This document shows, one piece after another, positions 14,801 to 21,574 of a DNA stretch of 26,796 nt. Positions within the stretch are counted from its first letter, which is position 1; each line of letters opens with the position of its first letter. The notes under the pieces were generated by a model that was not told the origin of the DNA, searched no databases, and was given only the letters and a program-made list of their open reading frames with translations. The translations under genes were made by a program, and so were the position numbers. Source of the stretch: JAICKM01 sp035693165 (GTDB lineage Bacteria > Chloroflexota > Chloroflexia > QHBQ01 > JAICKM01); contig DASSGZ010000162.1 of assembly GCA_035693165.1 (NCBI GenBank), positions 1-26,796 on the forward strand, given 5' to 3'.

Positions 14801-14824
14801 GTAGGGGCCGGTTTCCAACCGGCC
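14801..14824. repeat. GCCGGTTT palindromic repeat, copy 5 with GTAGGGGC end
   Basis: GTAGGGGCCGGTTTCCAACC then GGCC; the palindrome GGCCGGTT-TCC-AACCGGCC spans 14806-14824. It shares the GTAGGGGC edge with the 6109/6238 pair. Confidence 0.7.
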
Positions 14825-14891
14825 TGTCACGGCGCGTAGGGCTGGTAAATTAATAACTTTCCACCTCCGGGCCATGACCAAATTGCGTCGC

Positions 14892-16037
14892 TTAAAACCG
14901 GTAGATCGCCGCGATGCCGGTCTGGGTCGGCATCCGTTCCGTAGGCACGATCACGATTTGACCGCCTTGTTTCAGCACCAGTTGGCCTAAATCATCCAAT
15001 AAGTCATCAGTGGTGGGATTGGACAGATCGTCGTAGGTGATCTCGCCGGTCACGGCATCGAGCCGCCCAGGGATATGGCGGTCGGCATCAATCAGCAGCG
15101 TTCCCACCCGTCCGCCCACGGCGCTTCGAGCGACTCGCGCCAAATCGGCATCACCGAGTTCGTGAGCGCGCGACGCCTCGAAGCTCTCGATTAGCCCAAC
15201 CAGCCGCGTCAGATAGTGCGGCTCGACGGCATGCCAAGCACGGCTACGCAGATCGTCAAGCGATAATGCGTTGGGATCGCCGTCAATTGCCTCGTCCAGC
15301 AGGAACGGGTTGCGGCTGAGACGTCGAAAGAGACTCTGATTTTCGGGCAGCGCCGCCAGCAGCAGGGGCCGCCCGGAAGGACGCGAGTACTGCTCTAAAA
15401 TCGCGCGATCCACCGCTCGGAAGAATCGCTCGGCATCAGCATCCACGATCTCCGATTTGGAACCCTTGCCGTAGAGAATACTGCCTGGGGCGCCGGCGGG
15501 GGTCCATGTCGAGATGTGCCTTTCCCGATCCTCCTCACCCAGCACCTCCGCGCTGGTGCGGGGAATGCCGGGCGCCGGCTCGACTTCGTCCAGCCGGTCG
15601 CGGTTGCCCTCGAAAAGCCTGATTTGCTGCCGATCCAGGCCCAGCACATAATAACTATCGGCGGACTGAAGAAGACGAACCAGCGGCTTGAGATGAAAGC
15701 TGTCGGCAACCACCGCCAGTTCCGGCACCGCGCGCTGGAGACGGTACACGCGGAAGAGATCGGGCGCGCCCAGCACGGCTAATCCGTCGAGTGTCCGCGT
15801 CCGCCAGAAGTCCGTATCTTCTGCGAGGCGCTCAAACGGCTCGAGCAGGGGCCGCACATCCCGCGTGGCGTACTCCCTCCGCAGCGACTCTTCCAATTCT
15901 CGCAGCAGATTGCGGAAGCGAATCGGGTCTTGCTGTTTGTCGGGATAAGTTCGGTGCGTCGGTTGGTAGAGCGACAGGCAGGGCGGCTGGGCCGCCTCAA
16001 GGAGGCCAGATTTGTAATCGTTGACAAGCAAATCCAT
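14892..16037 (-). CDS. baeRF3-family (bacterial eRF1-like) protein
   Basis: The 381-residue protein matches the bacterial archaeo-eukaryotic release-factor-like family 3. Visible motifs are CLSLYQPTHR near the N-terminus, QQDPIRFRNLLRELEESL, DGLAVLGAP, ELAVVADSFHLKPLVRLLQ, YVLGLDRQQIRLFEGNRDRL and, near the end, a TLLIDADRHIPGRLD segment and GIAAIYRF. Family members are predicted to act at ribosomes or in stress, but the biochemical role is not established. ATG at 16037 has GGAAGGAAG upstream and matches where the family begins; the in-frame ATG at 16070 adds 11 unconserved residues. An extended -10 (TGT-TATACT, 16102-16094) gives a leader of about 50 nt. Base composition is slightly less GC-rich than the neighbours. 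Confidence 0.85.
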   Translation of the reverse strand: MDLLVNDYKSGLLEAAQPPCLSLYQPTHRTYPDKQQDPIRFRNLLRELEESLRREYATRDVRPLLEPFERLAEDTDFWRTRTLDGLAVLGAPDLFRVYRLQRAVPELAVVADSFHLKPLVRLLQSADSYYVLGLDRQQIRLFEGNRDRLDEVEPAPGIPRTSAEVLGEEDRERHISTWTPAGAPGSILYGKGSKSEIVDADAERFFRAVDRAILEQYSRPSGRPLLLAALPENQSLFRRLSRNPFLLDEAIDGDPNALSLDDLRSRAWHAVEPHYLTRLVGLIESFEASRAHELGDADLARVARSAVGGRVGTLLIDADRHIPGRLDAVTGEITYDDLSNPTTDDLLDDLGQLVLKQGGQIVIVPTERMPTQTGIAAIYRF

Positions 16038-16093
16038 AGCGCTGCTTCCTTCCACCCATGACCGTTGCATTATCGTTATTCATTAATTCCGCC

Positions 16094-16102
16094 AGTATAA
16101 CA
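16094..16102 (-). promoter_or_regulatory. Extended -10 promoter of the baeRF3 gene
   Basis: TGT-TATACT on the minus strand, with no clear -35. The start is expected near 16087, about 50 nt before the ATG. Confidence 0.55.
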
Positions 16103-16514
16103 CAAAGGGGGGTTTTGAGGAAGACCAGGCCCAGCGTGCCGGGATGGCACGCCTGGGATAGGATAGAGCAGCCGATCCAACCGATCGCCCAGGAGACCCC
16201 CACGCCGGCCCAGTATGCCCTCATCCGCGAAGGCATCCAGGCCGATGATCCCAACGCGCTGAGCCACCGTGTACATCTGCCCGTCTTACAAGATCCTAGC
16301 CGCATCCTACCTGCGGGGTGCGCCGGTTGGCGGGAGCCGCCTTGCGGATCGTGTGCAGGGTGGGCCGTGGCTGCATCGAATGACCCCGCTGCCGCCGGCC
16401 CGGAATCGCACCCCTGGCGACCGCCGCTCCTTCTGCGCGTCCGCCTACTCGTCCGCGCCTACTGCGCGCGATGGCCGGGCGCGGTGGCATCCGGTGACGG
16501 ACTACGAGGTAGAG
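16103..16514. other. About 410 bp with no recognisable gene; possible gene remnant
   Basis: The plus frame from 16058 stays open to 16585 but has no ribosome-binding site and no motif I recognise. A stretch near 16185-16285 reads like ordinary coding sequence, then loses this character. A hairpin CCCAG-C-GTGCC-GGGAT-GGCAC-GC-CTGGG lies at 16130-16157 without a T tract. A decayed gene is possible; nothing more can be supported. Confidence 0.35.
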
Positions 16515-16530
16515 CTGTACCAAAGTACAG
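16515..16530. promoter_or_regulatory. Palindrome touching the folE -35 box
   Basis: CTGTAC-CAAA-GTACAG is a perfect 6-bp inverted repeat ending one base before the -35 hexamer. This is an operator-like position. Confidence 0.5.
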
Positions 16531-16558
16531 TTGTCTTTCCGCGAATCGGTGGTACAAT
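16531..16558 (+). promoter_or_regulatory. Promoter of the folE operon
   Basis: TTGTCT (16531-16536), a 16-nt spacer and TACAAT (16553-16558). The start is expected near 16565, inside the imperfect palindrome at 16561-16584. Confidence 0.65.
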
Positions 16559-16560
16559 GA

Positions 16561-16584
16561 TAGTAGCTGTTACAACAACTACTA
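16561..16584. promoter_or_regulatory. 24-bp imperfect palindrome over the folE start site
   Basis: The half-sites TAGTAGCTGTTA and TAGTAGTTGTTG (read on opposite strands) match at 10 of 12 positions. It lies at about -4 to +20, as expected for a repressor site. Confidence 0.5.
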
Positions 16585-16658
16585 ATATTGCTACCCAACC
16601 CAAAGGCTCCCGCCGTTACAACGCGACAGCGTCCGGCGAGGCGATAAGGAGACAGATC

Positions 16659-17309
16659 ATGACGCTCACCACCGATCCCGAAATTGCGGACCTGGAGCAG
16701 GTCGAAGACGTGCACCGGCGGCTCGTGACTCCGGCGCAGATACAGAAGTTTGAGGGCTACATGGCCGAAATCTTCACCGCGTTCGGCATGGAGACCGGCA
16801 CCCCGGCGACGGAGGATACACCCGCGCGCTACATCCGCGCCCTGTTCGACGCCACGAGCGGCTACGAGGGCGACCCCAAGCTGCTCACGGTCTTCTCCAC
16901 GGAATGCCACGGCGGCCCTGATTGCCGGCTCAGCCAGGTGATCGAGGGACCGATCCCGTTCTACGCGCTCTGCGAGCACCACGCCCTGCCCTTCTACGGC
17001 CAGGCCTACGTCGGCTATATCGCGCACGAGGGCATCATCGGCATCTCCAAGCTGACCCGGCTGGTGCGCCTGTATGCCCGCCGCTTCAGTGTGCAGGAGC
17101 GCCTGGGCCGGCAGATCGCCGATACCCTGGTGACGCTGCTGGCGCCGCACGGCGTGGCCGTCTACCTGGAGGCCCATCACCTGTGTACGCAGATGCGCGG
17201 CGTGCAGGAGACCGCCGCCGTGACACGGACGACGTTCTGGCGCGGAGAGTACGAGGAGAACCCGGACCTGCGTGCCGAGTTCTTCACCGCCAGCGGGCTG
17301 CCGCGCTAG
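16659..17309 (+). CDS. folE: GTP cyclohydrolase I
   Basis: FolE converts GTP to 7,8-dihydroneopterin triphosphate, the first step to folate and biopterin and also the source for preQ0/queuosine. The 216-residue length is normal. Zinc and catalytic residues are present: Cys105 and His107/His108 in ALCEHHALPF, and His173/174 with Cys176 in EAHHLCTQMRG. TPARYIRALF and HEGIIGISKLTRLVRLYARRF are family signatures. ATG at 16659 follows AAGGAGA at good spacing; the long in-frame upstream extension to 16269 crosses the promoter and is rejected. It is the first gene of a plus-strand operon with the LLM oxidoreductase 21 nt downstream. Two palindromes at the promoter suggest regulation. Confidence 0.96.
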   Translation: MTLTTDPEIADLEQVEDVHRRLVTPAQIQKFEGYMAEIFTAFGMETGTPATEDTPARYIRALFDATSGYEGDPKLLTVFSTECHGGPDCRLSQVIEGPIPFYALCEHHALPFYGQAYVGYIAHEGIIGISKLTRLVRLYARRFSVQERLGRQIADTLVTLLAPHGVAVYLEAHHLCTQMRGVQETAAVTRTTFWRGEYEENPDLRAEFFTASGLPR

Positions 17310-17330
17310 GGCGACGCGGGGAGGTCCGGC

Positions 17331-18203
17331 ATGTACTTTGGAATCTACGCGGCGAACGCCGCGCCGTTCGCGGACCCGCAGACGACGGCGCAGGTGGCCC
17401 GCGAAGCGGAAGACGCCGGCTGGGACGGGTTCTTCCTCTCGGACAACCTGCTGTTCGAGCGGGTGGTGCCGGTGGCCGAGACGTGGATCACGCTGGCCGC
17501 CATCGCCGCGCGGACCGAGCGCATCCGGCTGGGGCCGCTGGTGACGGCGCTGCCCCGCCGCCACCTGGGCCGGCTGGCGCGCGAGACCGTGACGCTGGAT
17601 CGCCTGTCGCGGGGGCGGCTGGTGCTGGGGGTGGGCAGCGGCGACGACCGCTGGGGCGAGTACAGCACCTTCGGCCCGGCCCCCTCCCAGGTCCAGCTTG
17701 GCGCGATGCTGGACGAAGCCCTGGCCGTGCTGCAGGGCCTGTGGAGCGGGCAGCCCTTTAGCTTCGAGGGCACCTACTACCGTATCGGTCCCACGCAGTT
17801 GCTGCCCACACCCGTCCAGCAGCCGGGCATCCCGATCTGGGTAGCCGGGCGCTGGCCGCACAAGCGCCCATTCCGGCGCGCCGCCGCCTGGAACGGCGTC
17901 TTTCCTAACGCCATCGACGGCGAACTCACGCCCGGCGACTATCGCGCCATCCGCGCCTTCCTGGCCGAGCACGGCGCGGATCCGGCGCACTTCGACATCG
18001 TCCATACACAGGAGGTGGTATCGCTCGCGCACCCGGCGGACGATACGTTGCGGGCCTACACACAGGCGGGGGTGACGTGGTGGCTGGTGTCGTTTGCCGA
18101 CGATACGCCCCTCGCGGCCCTGCGCGACTATATCCGTAGCGGCCCACCCCGGTCGCCAGCAAGCGAGCCGCTTCAGCAGACACAAGGAGGAATGCAACCA
18201 TGA
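17331..18203 (+). CDS. LLM-class flavin-dependent oxidoreductase
   Basis: The 290-residue protein is a luciferase-like TIM-barrel oxidoreductase using FMN or F420. Family features are YFGIYAANAAPF at the start, AREAEDAGWDGFFLSDNLL, RTERIRLGPLVTALPRRH, then LDRLSRGRLVLGVGSGD, and IPIWVAGRWPHKRPFRRAA with WNGVFPNA. The cofactor cannot be fixed from sequence. ATG at 17331 follows GGGGAGGT. The stop overlaps the next gene's start (ATGA at 18200-18203), so it is translated with a reductase that could supply reduced flavin. The substrate is unknown. Its position between folE and an FAD reductase suggests a redox step, perhaps on a pterin (inference). Confidence 0.9.
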   Translation: MYFGIYAANAAPFADPQTTAQVAREAEDAGWDGFFLSDNLLFERVVPVAETWITLAAIAARTERIRLGPLVTALPRRHLGRLARETVTLDRLSRGRLVLGVGSGDDRWGEYSTFGPAPSQVQLGAMLDEALAVLQGLWSGQPFSFEGTYYRIGPTQLLPTPVQQPGIPIWVAGRWPHKRPFRRAAAWNGVFPNAIDGELTPGDYRAIRAFLAEHGADPAHFDIVHTQEVVSLAHPADDTLRAYTQAGVTWWLVSFADDTPLAALRDYIRSGPPRSPASEPLQQTQGGMQP

Positions 18204-19384
18204 CCCATTACAACTATTTGCTTATCGGCGGCGGCATGACCGGTGCCGCCGCGATCGAAGGAATCCGCGCCGTGGACAAGAGCGGCACCATCGGGCTGAT
18301 CGGCGCGGAGGCCGACCGTCCTTATAACCGCCCGCCGCTGTCCAAGGGGCTGTGGAAGGGCGACGCCACGCTGGACGACATCTGGACCGGGGCAGCAGAA
18401 TCGGACGCCACGCTGCACCTGGGCCGCACCGCCCGCGCGATCGACCCGCAGGCGAAGCAGGTCACGGACGACACCGGGACCGTCTACAGCTACGACAAGC
18501 TGCTGCTCGCGACGGGCGGCACCCCGCGGCGGCTGCCCTTCGGCGGCACCGACATCATCTACTACCGCACGCTGGGCGATTATCGCCGCCTGCGGGCGTT
18601 GGCCGAGACCGGGCAGCGGTTCGCGGTCATCGGCGGCGGCTTCATCGGCAGCGAGATTGCCGCCGCGCTGAGCATGTTCGGCAAGCAGGTGGTGCTGCTG
18701 TTCCCGGAGCCGGCCATCGGCGCACGCATCTACCCGTCCGACCTGGCGCAGTTCCTGAACGACTATTACCGCGAGCACGGGGTCGATGTCCAGGCGGGCG
18801 CCAGCGTGACCGATGTGACGCCCGACGGCAACGGCTACCGCGTGCATACCAAGAACGGGCAAAGCTTCAAGGTAGACGCCGTGGTCGCGGGGATCGGGAT
18901 GCAGCCCAACGTCGACCTGGCCCAGGCCGCCGGGTTGCGCGTAGACGACGGTATCCTGGTCGACGAGTACCTGCGGACGAGCGCCCCGGCGATCTATGCG
19001 GCGGGCGACGCCGCCCGCTACCCGGACGCCCTCTTTGGCTCGCGGCGGGTCGAGCACGAGAACAACGCCGTGCAGATGGGCAAGCGCGCCGGGCGCGCCA
19101 TGGCCGGCGACGAGAAGCCCTACCGCCACCAGCCTTTCTTCTATTCCGACCTGTTTGACCTGGGCTACGAAGCCGTCGGCGAGCTGGACTCGCGGATGGA
19201 GACGTGGGCCGACTGGAAGGAGCCGTTCCGCGAGGGCGTGGTCTACTATCTGCGCGACGGGCGGGTGCGCGGAGTGCTGCTCTGGAACGTCTGGGAGCAG
19301 GTGGGCGCGGCGCGCAAGCTGCTGGCCGAAACCGGGCCGTTCACACCGGAAGATCTGCAAGGCCGCTTGCCGGTCCAGCAATAG
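18200..19384 (+). CDS. FAD/NAD(P)H-dependent reductase, BphA4/ferredoxin-reductase-like
   Basis: The 394-residue protein is a two-dinucleotide-binding-domain flavoprotein. It shows the FAD site YLLIGGGMTGAAAIEGIR at the N-terminus, PYNRPPLSKGLWKG typical of ferredoxin/rubredoxin reductases and AIF, an ATGG motif, the NAD(P) site FAVIGGGFIGSEIAAALSMF (about 140-160), and the second FAD motif IYAAGDAARY. It should move electrons from NAD(P)H to a small redox carrier or flavin. The start is supported by AAGGAGG and by the 4-nt overlap with the LLM gene. No ferredoxin or rubredoxin gene is in the operon, so the acceptor may be the LLM enzyme's flavin or an outside protein. Confidence 0.92.
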   Translation: MTHYNYLLIGGGMTGAAAIEGIRAVDKSGTIGLIGAEADRPYNRPPLSKGLWKGDATLDDIWTGAAESDATLHLGRTARAIDPQAKQVTDDTGTVYSYDKLLLATGGTPRRLPFGGTDIIYYRTLGDYRRLRALAETGQRFAVIGGGFIGSEIAAALSMFGKQVVLLFPEPAIGARIYPSDLAQFLNDYYREHGVDVQAGASVTDVTPDGNGYRVHTKNGQSFKVDAVVAGIGMQPNVDLAQAAGLRVDDGILVDEYLRTSAPAIYAAGDAARYPDALFGSRRVEHENNAVQMGKRAGRAMAGDEKPYRHQPFFYSDLFDLGYEAVGELDSRMETWADWKEPFREGVVYYLRDGRVRGVLLWNVWEQVGAARKLLAETGPFTPEDLQGRLPVQQ

Positions 19385-19432
19385 CCCACGGGTGCGGATG
19401 CAGCCGGAGAGCGCGGCCACAAGGAGACACTG

Positions 19433-20272
19433 ATGAGCGATCCGATCACCTTGATGCAGCAGTTGGGGTTCAGCGAATACGAGGCCCGCGCCTACGTGGC
19501 GCTGCTCGAACGCAGCCCGCTCAACGGCTATGAACTGGCGAAGGAGTCCGGCTTGCCGCGCGCCAATGTCTACGCGGTGCTGCAAAAGCTGGAGGAGCGC
19601 GCCGCCGTGGTGCGGGTGGACACGCCGTCCGGGACCCGGTTCGCGCCGGTGCCCCCCGACGAGCTAACCCGGCGGCTGGGCAGCCATTTCGAGGACATCC
19701 TGAGCGCGGCGCGCGGGTCGCTGGGCGCGGTGCGCAAGCCCGCGCCGCACGCGCAGGTCTGGAACGCGGAGGGCTACGCGGCGTTGCTGGAGCGGGCGCG
19801 GGCGATCATCGGCGCGGCCCAGGACCAATTGCTGCTGGCGACCTGGCCGGAGGAGGCGCACGCGCTGAGCGCGGCCGTCACGGGGGCGGTGGCGCGGGGC
19901 GTAACCGTGAGCACGCTCTGCCTGCGCGCCTGCCCCGAGGAATGCGGCGGCTGCCACGGCGACGTATGCCGCGGCGGCGGCGCACCGCAGGAGGGCGAGC
20001 GCTGGCTGGTCATCGTGGCCGACGAGGTCGAGGTGCTGACCGGCGAGATCGGGGCCGGCGAGCAGGCCCAACTGGTCGGCACGCGCCAGCAGTTGCTGGT
20101 GGGGCTGGCCGCGCGCTACATCCGCAACAGCATCGGGCTGGCGCGCGTGCTGGGCGACCTGGATGCTGAGCTGCAGGCCACGCTGGCGCCGGAAACCCAG
20201 ACACTGCTGGCGCAGGTGCGGGCGGGCGGGCTGACCGGCGTCCGCTCGGCAGGAGATGGGGAGGAGGAGTGA
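19433..20272 (+). CDS. TrmB-family transcriptional regulator with five-cysteine cluster
   Basis: The 279-residue protein has an N-terminal TrmB winged helix (residues 5-75; GFSEYEARAYVALLE, then ANVYAVLQKLEERAAV) followed by a PLD-like effector half (about 105-270). Within it lies CLRACPEECGGCHGDVC: Cys163, Cys167, Cys171, Cys174 and Cys179, spaced X3-X3-X2-X4, with His175. This could hold a metal or Fe-S cluster or form disulfides. TrmB proteins bind operators through the helix and respond to a ligand, often a sugar. Here the neighbours are redox enzymes, so a redox or metal signal is a reasonable inference. The gene is last in the folE operon, 48 nt after the reductase, with AAGGAG upstream. 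The Glu-rich tail ends 8 nt from the convergent queG stop. Confidence 0.88.
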   Translation: MSDPITLMQQLGFSEYEARAYVALLERSPLNGYELAKESGLPRANVYAVLQKLEERAAVVRVDTPSGTRFAPVPPDELTRRLGSHFEDILSAARGSLGAVRKPAPHAQVWNAEGYAALLERARAIIGAAQDQLLLATWPEEAHALSAAVTGAVARGVTVSTLCLRACPEECGGCHGDVCRGGGAPQEGERWLVIVADEVEVLTGEIGAGEQAQLVGTRQQLLVGLAARYIRNSIGLARVLGDLDAELQATLAPETQTLLAQVRAGGLTGVRSAGDGEEE

Positions 20273-20280
20273 AAAGCGGG

Positions 20281-21465
20281 CTATATAGCGGTGAGCGCCA
20301 GGGCGATCTCTTCGCGCACCCAGCCGTCGGGTTCGACGGCGGCGCGCGCCTGGAGCGCGGCCTGGGCGCCGGCCCCGCCGATGCGGCCCAGCGCCCAGGC
20401 GGCATGGCCGCGGACGAGGGCGGGTTCTTCGCCCAGCACGGCGACCAGGGCCGGGACGGCAACGGGATCGCCCAGGTTGCCGAGGGCGACGCAGACGTTG
20501 CGGCGCAGCCCGGCCCACTTGGCACGGCGGATGGGGCTGCCGCGGAAGCGTGCGCGGAACTCGTCTTCGGTCAGCGCCAGCAGCGGGATGAGGGCCGGGC
20601 TGGAACCGACCTCCGGGCGCGGCTGGAACTCGGGGTGATCGGGCGGGTCGCGGCGGGCGTTGACAGGGCAGACCTCCTGGCAGATGTCGCAGCCGAAGAT
20701 CCAGTTGGCCATCAGCGGGCGCAGATCGCGCGGGATCGGGCCGCGTAGCTCGATGGTCAGGTAGGAGATGCAGCGGTCGCTGTCCACGACGCCGGGCGCG
20801 GTGATGGCGCCGGTGGGACAGGCGGGCATGCAGCGAGTACAGGTGCCGCAGTGGGTACGCAGCGGCGCGTCGGGCGGCAGGGCCACGTCGAGCAGCAGTT
20901 CGCCCAGCAGCACCCAGGAGCCGTATTCGTGGGTCAGCAGGTTGGTGTTCTTGCCGTACCAGCCCAGGCCCGCACGCTGGGCCACAGCGCGATCGGTGAT
21001 GCGCGCGGTGTCGCTGAGGCCGCGGGCGCCCACCGGGCGGCCTAGTTGGTCCTCGACAAAGGCGTGCAGGGCGCGCAGCCGGCTCTTGAACACATCGTGG
21101 TAGTCGGCGCCCCAGGCGTAGCGGGCGATGCGGCCATGGGGATCGCCGGGCGCCGTGGCGTCGCGCTCGCCGTGGGTCAGGTAGCTGATGCCGAGCGAGA
21201 CAATGCTGCGGATCTCCGGCAGGAGGTTCGCGGGATCAGCGGCCATGGCGGCGCGATCATGGTTGAACCAGGGCAGGCCGCTGAACAACCCGGCGTCGAT
21301 GCGCTCGTGGAGCACGGCGGCGGTCTCCGGGAACGGCTCGGCGGTGGTCACGCGCACCAGGTCGAAGCCGAGCGCCCGCGCCTGGGCGACAATGGCCGCC
21401 TTGAGCGCCGCGGGTTCGGCCACGGACGGCGCGGGCGCGATATTGGGCTGATTCGGCTGAACCAT
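20281..21465 (-). CDS. queG: Epoxyqueuosine reductase
   Basis: QueG reduces epoxyqueuosine to queuosine in tRNA, using cobalamin and two [4Fe-4S] clusters. The 394-residue protein shows DTARITDRAVAQRAGLGWYGKN (Asp158 as the likely general acid), cluster motifs CGTCTRCMPACP (Cys206, 209, 212, 216) and CDICQEVCPVN (Cys259, 262, 266), and Cys232 between them. The last 70 residues (about 317-392) look like HEAT-type repeats, as in many QueG proteins. ATG at 21465 follows AGGTAGG. An extended -10 promoter lies upstream, so it is probably a single-gene unit. It converges with the TrmB gene, with only 8 nt between the stops and no terminator visible. Confidence 0.96.
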   Translation of the reverse strand: MVQPNQPNIAPAPSVAEPAALKAAIVAQARALGFDLVRVTTAEPFPETAAVLHERIDAGLFSGLPWFNHDRAAMAADPANLLPEIRSIVSLGISYLTHGERDATAPGDPHGRIARYAWGADYHDVFKSRLRALHAFVEDQLGRPVGARGLSDTARITDRAVAQRAGLGWYGKNTNLLTHEYGSWVLLGELLLDVALPPDAPLRTHCGTCTRCMPACPTGAITAPGVVDSDRCISYLTIELRGPIPRDLRPLMANWIFGCDICQEVCPVNARRDPPDHPEFQPRPEVGSSPALIPLLALTEDEFRARFRGSPIRRAKWAGLRRNVCVALGNLGDPVAVPALVAVLGEEPALVRGHAAWALGRIGGAGAQAALQARAAVEPDGWVREEIALALTAI

Positions 21466-21501
21466 GACTACCTACCTCTCCCTATTACACTGGTTCCCCT
21501 A

Positions 21502-21510
21502 AGTATAACA
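21502..21510 (-). promoter_or_regulatory. Extended -10 promoter of queG
   Basis: TGT-TATACT on the minus strand, about 37 nt before the queG ATG. The upstream side runs into the terminator of the lipoprotein gene. Confidence 0.5.
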
Positions 21511-21521
21511 ACTTGCCCCGG

Positions 21522-21556
21522 CAAACAAAAGCGCCCCGCCCGATCGGGCAGGGCGC
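21522..21556 (-). terminator. Rho-independent terminator after the two-domain lipoprotein gene
   Basis: On the minus strand GCGCCC-T-GCCCGATCGGGC-G-GGGCGC is followed by TTTTGTTT. A long GC-rich stem with a T tract, 19 nt after the stop codon. Confidence 0.85.
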
Positions 21557-21574
21557 GGCGCGGGCGGCCCGGCG

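Noticed and set aside
16103..16514. Transposase or IS remnant
   Set aside because: No terminal inverted repeats, no DDE-like motif and no target-site duplication could be seen.
16269..16658. In-frame 130-codon extension of FolE
   Set aside because: It crosses the promoter, is unlike any FolE N-terminus, and a good ribosome-binding site precedes the ATG at 16659.
16296..18197. 633-codon minus-strand frame
   Set aside because: It is the antisense of folE and the LLM gene, which have clear family motifs; GC-rich DNA gives such long shadows.
18173..19585. 470-codon minus-strand frame
   Set aside because: Antisense to the FAD reductase, with no recognisable motif.
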